Positions 36,415 to 46,710 of a stretch of DNA of 64,000 nt are shown here, in pieces. The notes below the pieces were generated by a model, which was given only the letters and a program-made list of their open reading frames with translations, made no database searches and had not been told where the DNA came from. How positions within the stretch are numbered: position 1 is the first letter of the stretch; every line of letters starts with the position of its first letter. This stretch comes from Penium margaritaceum. Its lineage: Eukaryota; Streptophyta; Zygnematophyceae; Desmidiales; Peniaceae. The stretch lies in NCBI GenBank assembly GCA_023375785.1, contig SZWC01001516.1:1-64000 (forward strand), written 5' to 3'. Both the position numbers and the translations under genes were made by a program.

Positions 36415-37101
36415 TGTTGGAACAAGAGGAGAGAGGAATTTTGGAGCAGCGATCAAGTGGCACTGAAAGGGAATCAGTTTTACTGAAAAATGGTTATTTG
36501 ATCCCTCAAAATGATGGAGTACATATAGAGGTAGGGCTTGGGTAGGTCAGCCCTCTCACAAGCCACAGCACTTAACCGTGGAGACTAAGGCTCCCACACT
36601 AGAGTCCACAATCTCACACAAGAGAGGAAATCAGACTAGCAATCAAGCTGACCAGTCACACAAAACATAGAGAGCTGGCAAATGCTTTTATTGAACAATC
36701 CTAGTGGTCAGATCACCCCAAACCCCATGAAGAATCACCATGTGTCCATGGCTAACACACAAGGATATCATGCCACCTGAAAAACATGGAGGGATACCTT
36801 TATCCTAGTCAGCACATTCTGACAAGGCAATCGTAAGACAAAGGACCCTTTTGGATATTTCTCGCATCAGCTCTTGACCCTGGACATCTTGCCTTTTTGT
36901 TTTCTCAGGCTAAGGCATGGATCCGTCACCCATGGTGACCCAGATATCGGCGGTCCATGACTCCGGAAACTTAAAACATTCATATCTCCCAATCGGGCAG
37001 TTAGATTTGCCTCAAACAAAAACCATCGACAAACTGCCACCTTATCTTTGTAATGGCGAGGTCGGATAGATGATGCTAGTCAGATGACTCCATTCCCAAC
37101 A
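36415..37101 (-). repeat. 3' LTR of element I
   Basis: 687 bp, TGTTGG to CCCAACA, more diverged than other family LTRs. The reverse polypurine tract follows at 37102. Confidence 0.85.
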
Positions 37102-37668
37102 ATCTTCCACTTTGCTGCACTTAGAGTGGGCTGATTCCACATGCGTTCGTGTAGACCTGCTAGTTCTCATGGGTCACTGGCTTGGTGCAGAAATTAACGG
37201 CCTGTTTGCCGGTTGGAGTGAACTCTAGCTTGATAGCACCCTCTTGTACCATGTGCCCGATGAAGTGGTACGCGATGTCAATGTGTTTGGTACAAAAGAA
37301 GTACTCAAGGTTCTTGGCGAGTGCAATTGCGCTCTGGTTGTCGACGTGTATGGGAAATGTAAGTGCTCCACTCCCACTCATCTCTGCCATGAGACGCTGA
37401 AGCCAAAGTGCGTCCTTGGCTCCAAATCTGAGAGAGACGTACTCAGTTCCTGTGCTTGAGGTGGCCACGACCACTTTCCGCTTGCTACACTAGCTGATGG
37501 CATCTCCATTCATGAGAAACACATATTCGGAGTTGGACTTGCGGTTCTCAGGGTTTGAAGCCCAATCTACATCGATGTAGCTGATGATGCCATTATCGTT
37601 GACATTGTAGGTGATGTTGACATTGATGGTTCTTACAACTTAGCGGAAGATGCTCTTCACTCCATTCT
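37102..37668 (-). pseudogene. RNase H remnant of element I
   Basis: Translation includes VVATSSTGTEYVSLRFGAK, HVDNQSAIALAKNLEY and HIDIAYHFIGHMVQEGAIKL. It ends at the insertion point of H. The sequence resumes at 51745 in the RT/RNase H border region. Confidence 0.86.
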
Positions 37669-38403
37669 TGTTGGAACTTGAGGAGAGAGGGAGCCTTGGA
37701 GCAGCGAGCATGTGGGACTAGAAGGGCATCACTTGTGCTAAGGAATGGTTTTGTATCACTCAAAATGATGGAGTAGATATAGAGCTAGAGATTAGGCAAG
37801 TCAGCCCTCTCACAAGCCACACCACTTAGCTATGGAGGCTAAGGCTCACACACTAGAGTCCATAATCTCACACAAGAGGAAATCAGCTTAGCAATCCGGC
37901 TGACCACTCACAAACGACCTAGAGAGCTAGGAAATAATCTCATGGCATACTCCTAGTGGTCACCTAACCCACAATCCCATGTAGAACTGTCATGTGTCCA
38001 TGGCCAGCACAGAAGGATCTCAATTCACCTCAAAAGTGAGGAGAGGTACCCTTTTCCTAGTCAGCACACTGTGACAAGGCAACCCAATAATCTAGACCTT
38101 TTTTGTACATTTCTCCCATCAGCTCTTGACTCTGGACCTCTTGCCCTTTTCATTTCTCAGGCTAAGGCATGGAGCCATCGCCCATGGTGACCCAGATATT
38201 GGCGGTCGATGTCCCCAGAAACTTTGAAGAGTCGTTTCTCCCAATCCAACTGTTGGATCGGCCTGAAACTTAGACCGTAGATATTCTTCCACCTGATATT
38301 TCCAATGATCAAGTCACATTGATGTTTGGAGCATGCATCTGGCAGTTTCCTGGAACTTTCTCCTGTGGACCTGAAAGTGAGCCGGATGGCTCCTTTCCCA
38401 ATA
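37669..38403 (-). repeat. Left (3') LTR of element H
   Basis: 735 bp, TGTTGG to CCCAATA. It is not followed by the polypurine tract but by a piece of integrase, see 38404-38639. Confidence 0.82.
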
Positions 38404-38639
38404 GATGCCAACTACTGCGAGTTAGTCCCGAAACTCCTTGCCCAAGGACTCTTTGCAATGGTTGCTGCGTACTGCCTTCATCTTTTTGCCAACATTGTTC
38501 TCCACCATTGCCTTGAACTCCTGGAACCTGTCAAAGCACTTGTCCTTAGATGCAAGGAAGTGCACAACCGTATAACGGGTGAAATCATCAATGAATGTGA
38601 GGAAGTACCTCAAGCTACCAAAGCTATCCTTTTCCAACA
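38404..38639 (-). other. Misplaced integrase fragment plus a 13-bp LTR end
   Basis: About 223 bp of integrase core (FGSLRYFLTFIDDFTRYTVV) lies directly against an LTR end on the left. On the right it is followed by TCCTTTTCCAACA (38627-38639), the terminal bases of another LTR, and then by normal RNase H sequence. Confidence 0.75.
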
Positions 38640-39198
38640 GTCTGCCACTTTGCCGCAATCATAATAGGCTACGTCCAGATGCCTTCATGCAAAACTGCTA
38701 CTTCTCAGGAGTCGCTGACTTGGTACAAAAATCAACGACCTGCTTGTTGGTTGGAGTAAATTCCAGCTTGATAGCACCCTCCTGCACCATGTGGCTCATG
38801 ATGCAATATGTGATGTCAATGTGCTTGGTACGTGCATGGTGCTCAGGATTCTTTGCGACTGCGATTGCGCTCTGGTTGTCGACGTGTACAATAACTTAAA
38901 CTACTGCATTCCCACTCATTTCCGCAATGAGACGCTGAAGCCAAAGTACTTCCTTGGCTCCAAAGCTGATAGAGACGTACTCAGCTTCCGTGTTCGAGGT
39001 AGCCACGAATACCTGCCGCTTGCTGCACCCGCTGATGACCTCACAATTCATGAGGAACACATCTCCAGTGATGGACTTGCGGTCTTGAGGGTTTGAAGCC
39101 CAATCTGCGTTTATATAGCCGATGATGTTGTTATTGTTGCTATTGTCGATGATGCCGATGTTGATGGTTCCAGCAAGGTAGAGGAAGGTCCGCTTCAC
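38640..39198 (-). pseudogene. RNase H remnant of element H
   Basis: Begins with the reverse polypurine tract (CTGCCACTTTGCC) and includes GYINADWASNPQDRKSI and AEYVSISFGAKEVLWLQRL. The TTCAC at 39194-39198 is the left target duplication of solo LTR D. Confidence 0.85.
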
Positions 39199-39905
39199 TG
39201 TTAGAAAAAGGAGCCATCAGGCTCAGTTTCAGGTCCACAGGAGCAAGTTCCAGGAAAGTACCAGATTCCTACTCCAATCGTCAATCGGACTTCATCATTG
39301 CAAAGATCAGGTGGAAAAATGTCTACGGTCCAAGTTTGAGGCCGATCCAACGGTCGGATTGGGAGATATGAATTTTCGTAGTTTCCGGGGTCATCGACCG
39401 CCAATATTCGGGTGACCATGGGCGATGGCTCAATGCCTTCGCCTGAGAAAAGAAAAAAGCAAGAGATCTAGGGTCAAGACCTGATGGGAGAAAGATCCAA
39501 AAAGGTCCTTGGTCTTAGGATTGCCTTGTCAGAGTGTGCTCACTAGGATAAAGGTACCTCTCCTTACTTTTTAGGTCAGGTGAGATCCTTGTGTACTAGC
39601 CATGGACACATGGTGATTGTCCATGGGTTTGTGGCTGATGTGACCACTAGGAGTGTGCCATGAGAGCATTCTCTAGCTCTTTAGGTTGTGTGTGAGTGGT
39701 CAGCCTGATAGCTAGGCTGATTTCCTCTCTTGTGTGAGATTATGGACTCTAGTGTGTGAGCCTTAGCCTCCATGGCTAAGTGGTGTGGCTTGTGAGAGAG
39801 CTGACTTGCCCAGGCTCTAGCTCTACATGTACTCCATCATTTTGAGTGATTCAACAACCATTCTTCATCACAAGTGATGCCCTTCCAATCACACATGCTC
39901 GCTGC
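39199..39905 (+). repeat. Solo LTR D, first part
   Basis: 707 bp of a + strand LTR inserted in element H. It is split near its 3' end by element F. The second part is at 46681-46710. Flanks are TTCAC at 39194-39198 and TTCAC at 46711-46715, a perfect 5-bp target duplication. Confidence 0.9.
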
Positions 39906-40405
39906 TGTTGGGAAAGGAGCCATCCCGCTCAGTTTCAAGTCCACAGGAGCAACTTCAAGGAAAGTGCCTGATGCTTGCTCCCATCGCCAATCCGACTTCA
40001 TCATTAGAAAGATCAGGTGGCAAAATGTCTATGGTCCAAGTTTGAGGCCAATCCAACAGTCGGATTGGGAGATATGAATTTTCATAGTTTCCGGGGACAT
40101 CGACCGTCGATATCCAGGTGACCATGGGCAATGGCTCCATGCCTTAGCGTGAGAAAAGAAAAAGCCAAGAGGACCAGGGTCAAGACCTGATGGGAAAAAT
40201 ATCCAAAAAGGTCCCTGGTCTTAGGATTGCCTTGTCAGAGTGTGCTGACTAGGATAAAGGTACCTCTCCTTACTTTTTAGGTGAGGTGAGATCCTTGTGT
40301 GCTAGCCATGGACACATGGTGATTCTCCATGGTTTTGTGGGTTATGTGACCACTAGGAGTGTGCCATGAGAGCATTCTCTAGCTCTCTAGGTCGTCTGTG
40401 AGTGG

Positions 40406-40426
40406 TCAGCCTGATTGCTAGGCTGA
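40406..40426 (+). other. Inverted repeat in the LTR (7-bp stem, 7-base loop)
   Basis: TCAGCCT and AGGCTGA flank GATTGCT. The same inverted repeat is present in most family 1 LTRs, about 120 bp upstream of the TATA-like motif. Confidence 0.7.
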
Positions 40427-40528
40427 TTTCCTCCCTTGTGTGAGATTATGGACTCTAGTGTGTGAGCCTTAGCCTCCATGGCTAAGTGGTCTGGCTTGTG
40501 AGAGGACTGACTTGCCCAAGATCTAGCT

Positions 40529-40537
40529 CTATATGTA
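40529..40537 (+). promoter_or_regulatory. TATA-like motif of the copia LTR promoter
   Basis: CTATATGTA lies about 110 bp before the LTR end and is conserved across family copies (AGCTCTATATGTACTCC). Its position fits a core promoter at the U3/R border. Activity is inferred only. Confidence 0.6.
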
Positions 40538-40645
40538 CTCCATCATTTTGAGTGATTGAACAAAAGTTCTTCAGCACAAGTGATGCTCTTCTTGTCCCAC
40601 ATGCTCGCTGCTCCAAGGCTCCCTCTCTCCTCCAGATCCTACATT

Positions 40646-40658
40646 TGGTATCAGAGCC
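40646..40658 (+). other. Primer binding site of element F
   Basis: TGGTATCAGAGCC, complementary to the 3' end of initiator tRNA-Met, two bases after the LTR. Confidence 0.9.
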
Positions 40659-41290
40659 AAGTTTTGCCACTTCCACCCAGCACAGGCCGTCACATTGAGA
40701 GTGACGAGTTGGGGTGAAACCTTCACCAGATTTGACAATCGACCACTAGATTTTCAAGTTCAAAAGACAAGCGTTCCAACGAGTCCAAGATCGCGAAGAT
40801 CCAACGATCGGATTGAAAGTTATGCTCAAATCCAGATCGGCCAGGGCTACATTCTTCTCTATGAGTAAGACTGTCCCCTTGTGATGACCATAACTCTCTT
40901 GTTTCTTTGTCAAATGTAAAAAGGAGCACATAAGATTTGAAGTTTTTTTTCTAAGCTTTCCATTGGTGCAAAAATATTTGCATTCCATTGATTCGTTTGG
41001 GAGAAACGCTGTTTACAAGCTGGCTGGTGTGAGTTGGGGTACGGGTAGAAGCATACTCCGTTTTCAAAAGGGCATATCTTTTAAATTCCTCTTTTGATGA
41101 CCTTGTTTTATGGGTCGATTTAAAAGGTTTTGAGCTGAATTTTCCAGTGGTAGGCTTTGTCTTTCAAAATCCCCGGTCTAGAGTCCTCTACAGTCCATTT
41201 TCTGTCAGACAGATTTCTGGCTGAAGCAACAGCAGAAGCAGGGGTAGCGCCGCCACTCAAGGGCAGCGCTGAGCATCACCAAGGCTCAAA
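40659..41290 (+). other. Untranslated leader of element F
   Basis: About 630 bp between primer site and gag start, conserved in other copies. Contains the hairpin noted at 40687 and, near the end, a segment rich in CAGAAGCA-type repeats. I see no reading frame of note. Confidence 0.7.
40687..40706 (+). other. Conserved hairpin after the primer site
   Basis: CGTCAC and GTGACG flank a short loop. In other copies the stem is seven pairs (CCGTCAC/GTGACGG) with loop TCTCAAA or close to it: 19082-19102, 33590-33610 and 61389-61409. Conservation of both arms suggests a structured leader element. Confidence 0.65.
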
Positions 41291-42300
41291 ATGGCAGCAG
41301 CAGGTGTGGTAACAGCAGCCCAGCCCTTGGAGAGGCTGGAAGGACGTGCCAACTTCACGTTTTGGAAGATCCGTACCCGCCTCCTTTTGGAGGAGAGGGG
41401 CTTGTAGGAGGTGGTGAGCGGCGACGAGCGCGCTCCGCCTCCACAGGCAAAAGGCATCACCGCAGCAGAGGTGGTGGCGGAGAAGACGCCGCAAAAGGGT
41501 GCAGCTGATGCGGGTTCTTCTACAGCTGTACCAGCGGCGTATGAGGCGTCAAAGAAGAAGAAGGCGCAGGCCTATAGGTTGCTTGTCAACACCATCTCCA
41601 ACCCGCATCTTCAGTACGTGAGTGACAAGGCTACTACAAAGGAGGGGTGGGACACATTGTGCAACAAGTATGAGAGCAAGGATCCTGCATTCCTCATGCT
41701 TTTGGAGGAAACGATGATGGCGCTGAAAATTCACTGTGGTGAAGGGATGGAGGCGTATCTGGACAGGGAAAAGGAGCTGAAAAAGCAGTTGAGAGCGGTC
41801 GGCAACCTTGTGGAAGGAACGCGCTTCATCCTCCTCTTGCTGAGGGGACTCCCAACCAGCTCTAACACGGTGCGAGAGAGGTTGGAGTGCCAGCCGACTC
41901 GCGACCTCGACTTCATCTGCACACACTTGGTGCAAGTGGAACTGCGTCGCAATGCAGCAAAGCGTAATGGCGGCAGCAGCAGCGGTGAACCAGCTTTCAT
42001 GGCCATGGGCTTGCGCAACTAGCAGCAGCAGCAGTCCCGGCAGTAGAGAGGCAAGAAGAAGGGCAAGTGCCACTATTGCCAGAAAGAGGGGCACTACAAG
42101 AAAGAGTGCTTCAAGTTCAAGAGGGACCACAAGGAGCAGCAGCAGCAACAACAACAAAAGCAGCAATCTCCACAGCAACAGCAGCAGCAGTCACAACAAC
42201 GCCAGCAGTAGTAGCAGCAGCAGAACCAGACTGGGGTGCGCCATTTTGGCAACATGAACGTTGCCAAGGAGGTGCGCGACCGCCTCTTCATGGCGAAGTC
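41291..42300 (+). pseudogene. Gag remnant of element F
   Basis: Starts MAAAGVVTAAQPLERLEGR, then the TFWKIRTRLLLEERG block near 41360, RLLVNTISNPHLQYVSDKAT near 41580, and LDFICTHLVQVELRRNAAKR near 41910. A CCHC zinc knuckle (CHYCQKEGHYKKEC) is near 42070. A glutamine-rich stretch encoded by CAG/CAA runs through about 42136-42235. The N-terminal domain resembles the UBN2 family of copia gags. The knuckle binds element RNA in the family. Confidence 0.88.
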
Positions 42301-43750
42301 TGACATGTCGTAGAAGGAAAAGGCGGATCTGGCGTCGTACACGGACTCAGGGTGTACCAAGAGTCTGACACACCACAAGGAGTGGTTCACGCAGCTGCTC
42401 TCCATTCCCCCCCCGTCCGATTGCTTTGGGTGATGATCGGGTGGTGTATGCTGAGGGGATTGGGCTTGTGGGGATGTGATTGGAGACCCAGCGTGGCATT
42501 GAAGTGGGAGTTTTCCATGGCGTGCTGTATGTACCTGACGATGCGTTCAACCTTCTCTCAGTGTCCTCTCTCACCAACACACGGCTACGTGTTGCTTTTG
42601 ACAATGATTTTGGCTACATCCTCAACAAGGAAACAGGAGAGGAGTTGGCCAAGTCGGTGAAGGAGGGCGATATGTACCACCTGCTGGGGGCGACCAAGAT
42701 CCCGCGTGAGCAGAGTCCTGCAGCAGTGGTGTAGGCGACAGATGGCAAGATCTGGCATGCGCGCTACTGCCACATCGGCATGCGCGCCTTGCAGCAGCTT
42801 CAAGCAAAGCAGATGGTGTGTGACCTACCTAATATGTCTAACTTTGAGCAGAAGTTATGCATCGGCTTTTTGGAGGGGAAGCAGCATTGCAAGGCGTTCT
42901 CTGGAGCAGGGGAGCATGAAAAAGAGGTGTTGGAGCTGGTCCACACGGACTTGTGCGGACCGATGCAAACCCAGAGCTTTGGAGACACTAGGTATTTTCT
43001 CACCTACATTGATGATTTCAGCCATAACATTGCTGTGTACTTCCTTTCCTCCAAGGACCAGTGCTTTGACAGGTTCAAGGAGTTCAAGGCCATGGTGGAG
43101 AACCAGACTGGCAAGAAGATCAAGGCGTTGCGCAGCGATCGCAGTGGAGAATACCTAAGCAAGGAGTTCCACGACTACCTCGTAGCAGCTAGCATCAAGG
43201 CGCAGCGTACCGTGCCGTACTTGCCGTAGCAAAACGGGGTAGCAGAACGCGCCAACCGTACCATTGTTGAGTTTGCGCACTTCATGCTACACGCAGCCCG
43301 GCTGACATACGACTTCTAGGCTGAAGCCGTGAGCACTGCGGTCTACATCAAGAACCGCAGTCCAACCAAGGCCCTGGAGCAGATGACGCCGTACAAGGCG
43401 TGGTTTGAGAAGAAGCCGAGCGTGGGTCATCTTCGCGCGTTTGGCAGCTTGGCGCACATGCACGTGCCAAAGGAGAAGCGGCAAAAGTGGGATGCGAAGA
43501 GTGCGCACATGTTGATGATTAGCTACGACGTGGCAAGCAAGGCGTATCGCCTCTAAAAGAGGGATACAGGCCACGTCATCATCTCTAGGGATGTCATCTC
43601 CAACGAGAGCGTCATCGGCACCAACATCGTGTGTGAAGAGGCATCAGAACCAGCAGCTGACGAGACAGTGGGAGCAGAATTTATTCCTGACCCAGTTTCT
43701 CCCGATCCTTCCTCTACTGTGACAGTGGGATAATCACTCAACTCTCCTAT
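42301..43750 (+). pseudogene. Protease and integrase remnant of element F
   Basis: The protease region has the active-site type DSG followed by Cys (near 42345) and VFHGVLYVPDDAFNLLSVSS near 42510. The pre-integrase segment is near 42750-42860. The integrase core has [19 protein letters not shown] near 42940, [19 protein letters not shown] near 43005, and LRSDRSGEYLSKEFHDYL near 43130. The C-terminal part, IKNRSPTKALEQMTPYKAWF, is near 43350. Confidence 0.88.
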
Positions 43751-45880
43751 GTCTGATGTAGTAGATATAACAGCTTCATCGGCAGAAGCAGAGGAGGGAG
43801 ATGTAGCACCACCACTAGAAGCAGTTGTGCCACATGCACCGAGTCAGCCGCCTGCTAACGCTCCAGCACAAGGTCGGAGGTACCCTCTCAGGGTGCGTGA
43901 TAAGCCTGTTGAGCGCGGCCATTTCTGGATGTTGGAGAAACCAGAACAGATGAACGTTGCAGTTGCAGCAGATTCAGATGAGCCAACGTCATACAAGGAG
44001 GCCATGGCTGCACCGGATGCAGAAGATTGGGCGCAAGCCGTGCAACAGGAGATACAGTCGCAGCTGGACAACAACACGTGGGAGCTGACTCAGCATCCAC
44101 CTGGACGTAAGGTGATCAAGTGCAAGTGGGTGTTCAAGAAGAAGCGGGGAGCAGATGGTAACCTGGAAAAGTACAAGGCAAGGCTGGTCGCCAAGGGCTA
44201 CTCGCAGCAGCAGGGCATCGACTACACATAAACGTTTGTCCCTGTTGCAAAGTTTGCCTCTGTGCGCACGCTCCTCTCTTATGTAGAAGCTGAGGACTTC
44301 GAGGTTCACCACATGGATGTCAATACGCCATTCTTGAATGGTGACTTGGAGGAGGAGATCTACATGGAGCAGCTGGAGGGGTTCGTCATGGATGGCCAAG
44401 AGCACCGAGTTTGCAAGCTACAAAAGTCGTTGTATGGCCTCAAACAAGCGTCGCGTGCTTGGAACCAGAAGTTGGATGCGGCGTTGCAGTGCATGAGGTT
44501 TGAGCGCAGCGAGTGTGACTACAGCGTGTATCGTTGGCAGCATGAGCATGAGATCCTCATCATCATTGTCTATGTGGATGACATGCTCCTCCTTTCCAAC
44601 AGCATGTCTGCACTACAGGAGTTCAAGGAGGCCATGCAGGAGCACTTCCTGATGTCTGATCGTGGGGAGGCATCATACTTCCTCGGTATCCAGATCACGC
44701 GTGACCGCAAGTCACGCTCTCTCTNNNNNNNNNNNNNNNNNNNNNNNNNNNNNNNNNNNNNNNNNNNNNNNNNNNNNNNNNNNNNNNNNNNNNNNNNNNN
44801 NNNNNNNNNNNNNNNNNNNNNNNNNNNNNNNNNNNNNNNNNNNNNNNNNNNNNNNNNNNNNNNNNNNNNNNNNNNNNNNNNNNNNNNNATGAGGTTTGAG
44901 CGCAGCGAGTGTGACTACAGCGTGTATCGTTGGCAGCATGAGCATGAGATCCTCATCATCATTGTCTATGTGGATGACATGCTCCTCCTTTCCAACAGCA
45001 TGTCTGCACTACAGGAGTTCAAGGAGGCCATGCAGGAGCACTTCCTGATGTCTGATCGTGGGGAGGCATCATACTTCCTCGGTATCCAGATCACGCGTGA
45101 CCGCAAGTCACGCTCTCTCTCGCTGCAACAGAGCAACTACATTAAGGATGTTTTGCAGCACTTTGGCATGGCAGAGGCAAAACCCATTGGCACGCCGCTG
45201 GAGACGCGTCAGTACCTCGTGAGCTTTAATGGAGAAGCGAATGCAGCTGAGCGGCGGAAGTGCCAGAGCGCCGTCGGCAGCCTCATGTACCTGATGGTGG
45301 CAACTACACCGGACCTCGCACAGGCTGTTAGCGCTGTCAGCCAGCACATGGCAAACCCCGGACCTGAGCACCAGAAGGCAGTGAAGCAGATCTTTCGCTA
45401 CCTTGCTGGAACCATTAACATCGGCATCACCTACAATGGCAACGACAACAGCATCATATGCTACACCGACGCAGATTGGGCTTCAACCCTGAGGACCGTA
45501 AGTCCATCTCTGGACATGTGTTCCTCATGAATGGTGGAGCCATCAACTGGTGCAGCAAGCGGCAGAAGGTCGTGGCCACCTCAAGCATGGAAGCTGAGTA
45601 CGTCTCTCTCAGCTTTGGAGCCAAGGAAGCAGTTGGGTTTCAGCGTCTTATGGCACAGATGAGTGGGAATGTAGCAGTTCTAGTTCCTCTGCGTGTCGAC
45701 AACCAGAGCGCAATCGCACTTGCCAAGAATCCTGAGCACCATGCACGCACCAAGCACATTGATATTGCATATCATTTCATTTAGCACATGGTGCAGGAGG
45801 GTGTTATCAAGCTGGAGTTTACTCCAACCAGCCAGCAGGTCGCTGATTTCTGCACCAAGCCAATGACCTGTGAGAAGTAG
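43751..45880 (+). pseudogene. RT and RNase H remnant of element F
   Basis: The RT part includes [20 protein letters not shown] near 44120, VHHMDVNTPFLNGDLEEEIY near 44310 and IVYVDDMLLLSNSMSALQEF near 44570 with the catalytic Asp pair. The RNase H part includes YTDADWAS near 45465, EAEYVSLSFGAKEAV near 45595 and VDNQSAIALAKNPEHHARTK near 45700. The family frame ends at 45880. The interval contains the assembly gap, so its length is overstated. Confidence 0.88.
44493..45120. other. Assembly gap of 164 N with a perfect 232-bp repeat on both sides
   Basis: 44493-44724 and 44889-45120 read the same by eye and flank the N run at 44725-44888. The RT region in sister copies has this segment once. 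The contig ends most likely overlap and were not merged. Confidence 0.85.
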
Positions 45881-45924
45881 CAGTTCTGCATGAAGGCATG
45901 TGGACTCAGCTCACTCTGACTGCG

Positions 45925-45938
45925 GCAAAGTGGGAGAT
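45925..45938 (+). other. Polypurine tract of element F
   Basis: GGCAAAGTGGGAGA followed by T lies directly before the 3' LTR. Same motif as in element B. Confidence 0.82.
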
Positions 45939-46675
45939 TGTTGGGAACGGAGCCATTCGGCTCAGTTTCAGGTCCACAGGAGCAAGTTCCAAGAAAGTGC
46001 CAGATGCCTGCTCCGATCATCAATCCGACTTCACCTTTCTAAGATCAGGTGGCAAAATTTCTACGTTCCAAGTTTGAGGCTGATCCAACGGTCGGATTGG
46101 GAGATATGAAATTTTGTAGTTCCTGGGGTCATCGACCATCGATATCCGGGTGACCATGGGCAATGGCTCCATGCCTTACCCTGAGAAAAGAAAAAGGCAA
46201 GAGGTCCAGGGTCAAGACCTGATGGGAGAAATGTCCAAAAAGGTCCTTCGTCTTAGGATTGCCTTGTCAGAGTGTACTGACTAGGATAAAGGTACCTCTC
46301 CTTACTTTTTAGGTGAGGTGAGATCCTTGTGTGCTAGCCATGGACACATGGCGATTCTCCATGGTTTTGTGGGTTATGTGACCACTAGGAGTGTGCCATG
46401 AGAGCATTCTCTAGCTCTCTAGGTCGTGTGTGAGTGGTGAGCCTGATTGCTAGGCTGATTTCCTCTCTTGTGTGAGATTATGGACTCTAGTGTGTGAGCC
46501 TTAGCCTCCATGGCTACGTGGTGTGGCTTGTGAGAGGGCTGACTTGCCCAAGCTCTAGCTCTATATGTACTCCATCATTTTGAGTGATTGAACAACCATT
46601 GTTCAGCACAAGTGATTCCCTTCCAGTTCCACATGCTCGCTGCTCCAAGGCTCCCTCTCTCCTCCAGATCCAACA
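45939..46675 (+). repeat. 3' LTR of element F
   Basis: 737 bp, TGTTGGG...CCAACA, followed by the GCTGC target duplication. Confidence 0.92.
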
Positions 46676-46680
46676 GCTGC

Positions 46681-46710
46681 TCTAAGGCTCCCTCTCCTCC
46701 AGATCAAGCA
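46681..46710 (+). repeat. Solo LTR D, last 30 bp
   Basis: Continues LTR D after element F (CTCCAGATCAAGCA at its end). 707 plus 30 gives 737 bp, the full family length. TTCAC follows. Confidence 0.88.

Larger units (their letters stand above)
39906..40643 (+). repeat. 5' LTR of element F
   Basis: 738 bp, TGTTGGG...CCTACA. It differs from the 3' LTR mostly in the first 240 bp. Confidence 0.92.
39906..46675 (+). mobile_element. Ty1/copia element F, most complete copy, + strand
   Basis: 5' LTR 39906-40643, primer site, leader, gag, protease, integrase, RT, RNase H, polypurine tract and 3' LTR 45939-46675. Target duplication GCTGC at 39901-39905 and 46676-46680, a perfect match. It is the innermost insertion of its branch. 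All parts are present and open stretches are long, but the coding region has about a dozen breaks and the LTRs differ at several percent of sites, so it is an aged fossil. The interval includes a 164-base gap and a probable false duplication. Confidence 0.93.

Noticed and set aside
35894-36466. A 190-residue open frame rich in Ile, Ser and His
   Set aside because: Low-complexity translation of a CAT/ATC-rich stretch that runs on into the LTR of element I. No domain was recognised.
41291-45880. Nuclear code with a stop codon reassigned, which would make the copia copies intact
   Set aside because: Breaks are of several kinds, affect sites expected to encode different residues, differ between copies, and the same transitions occur in noncoding LTRs. 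Ordinary decay explains them.
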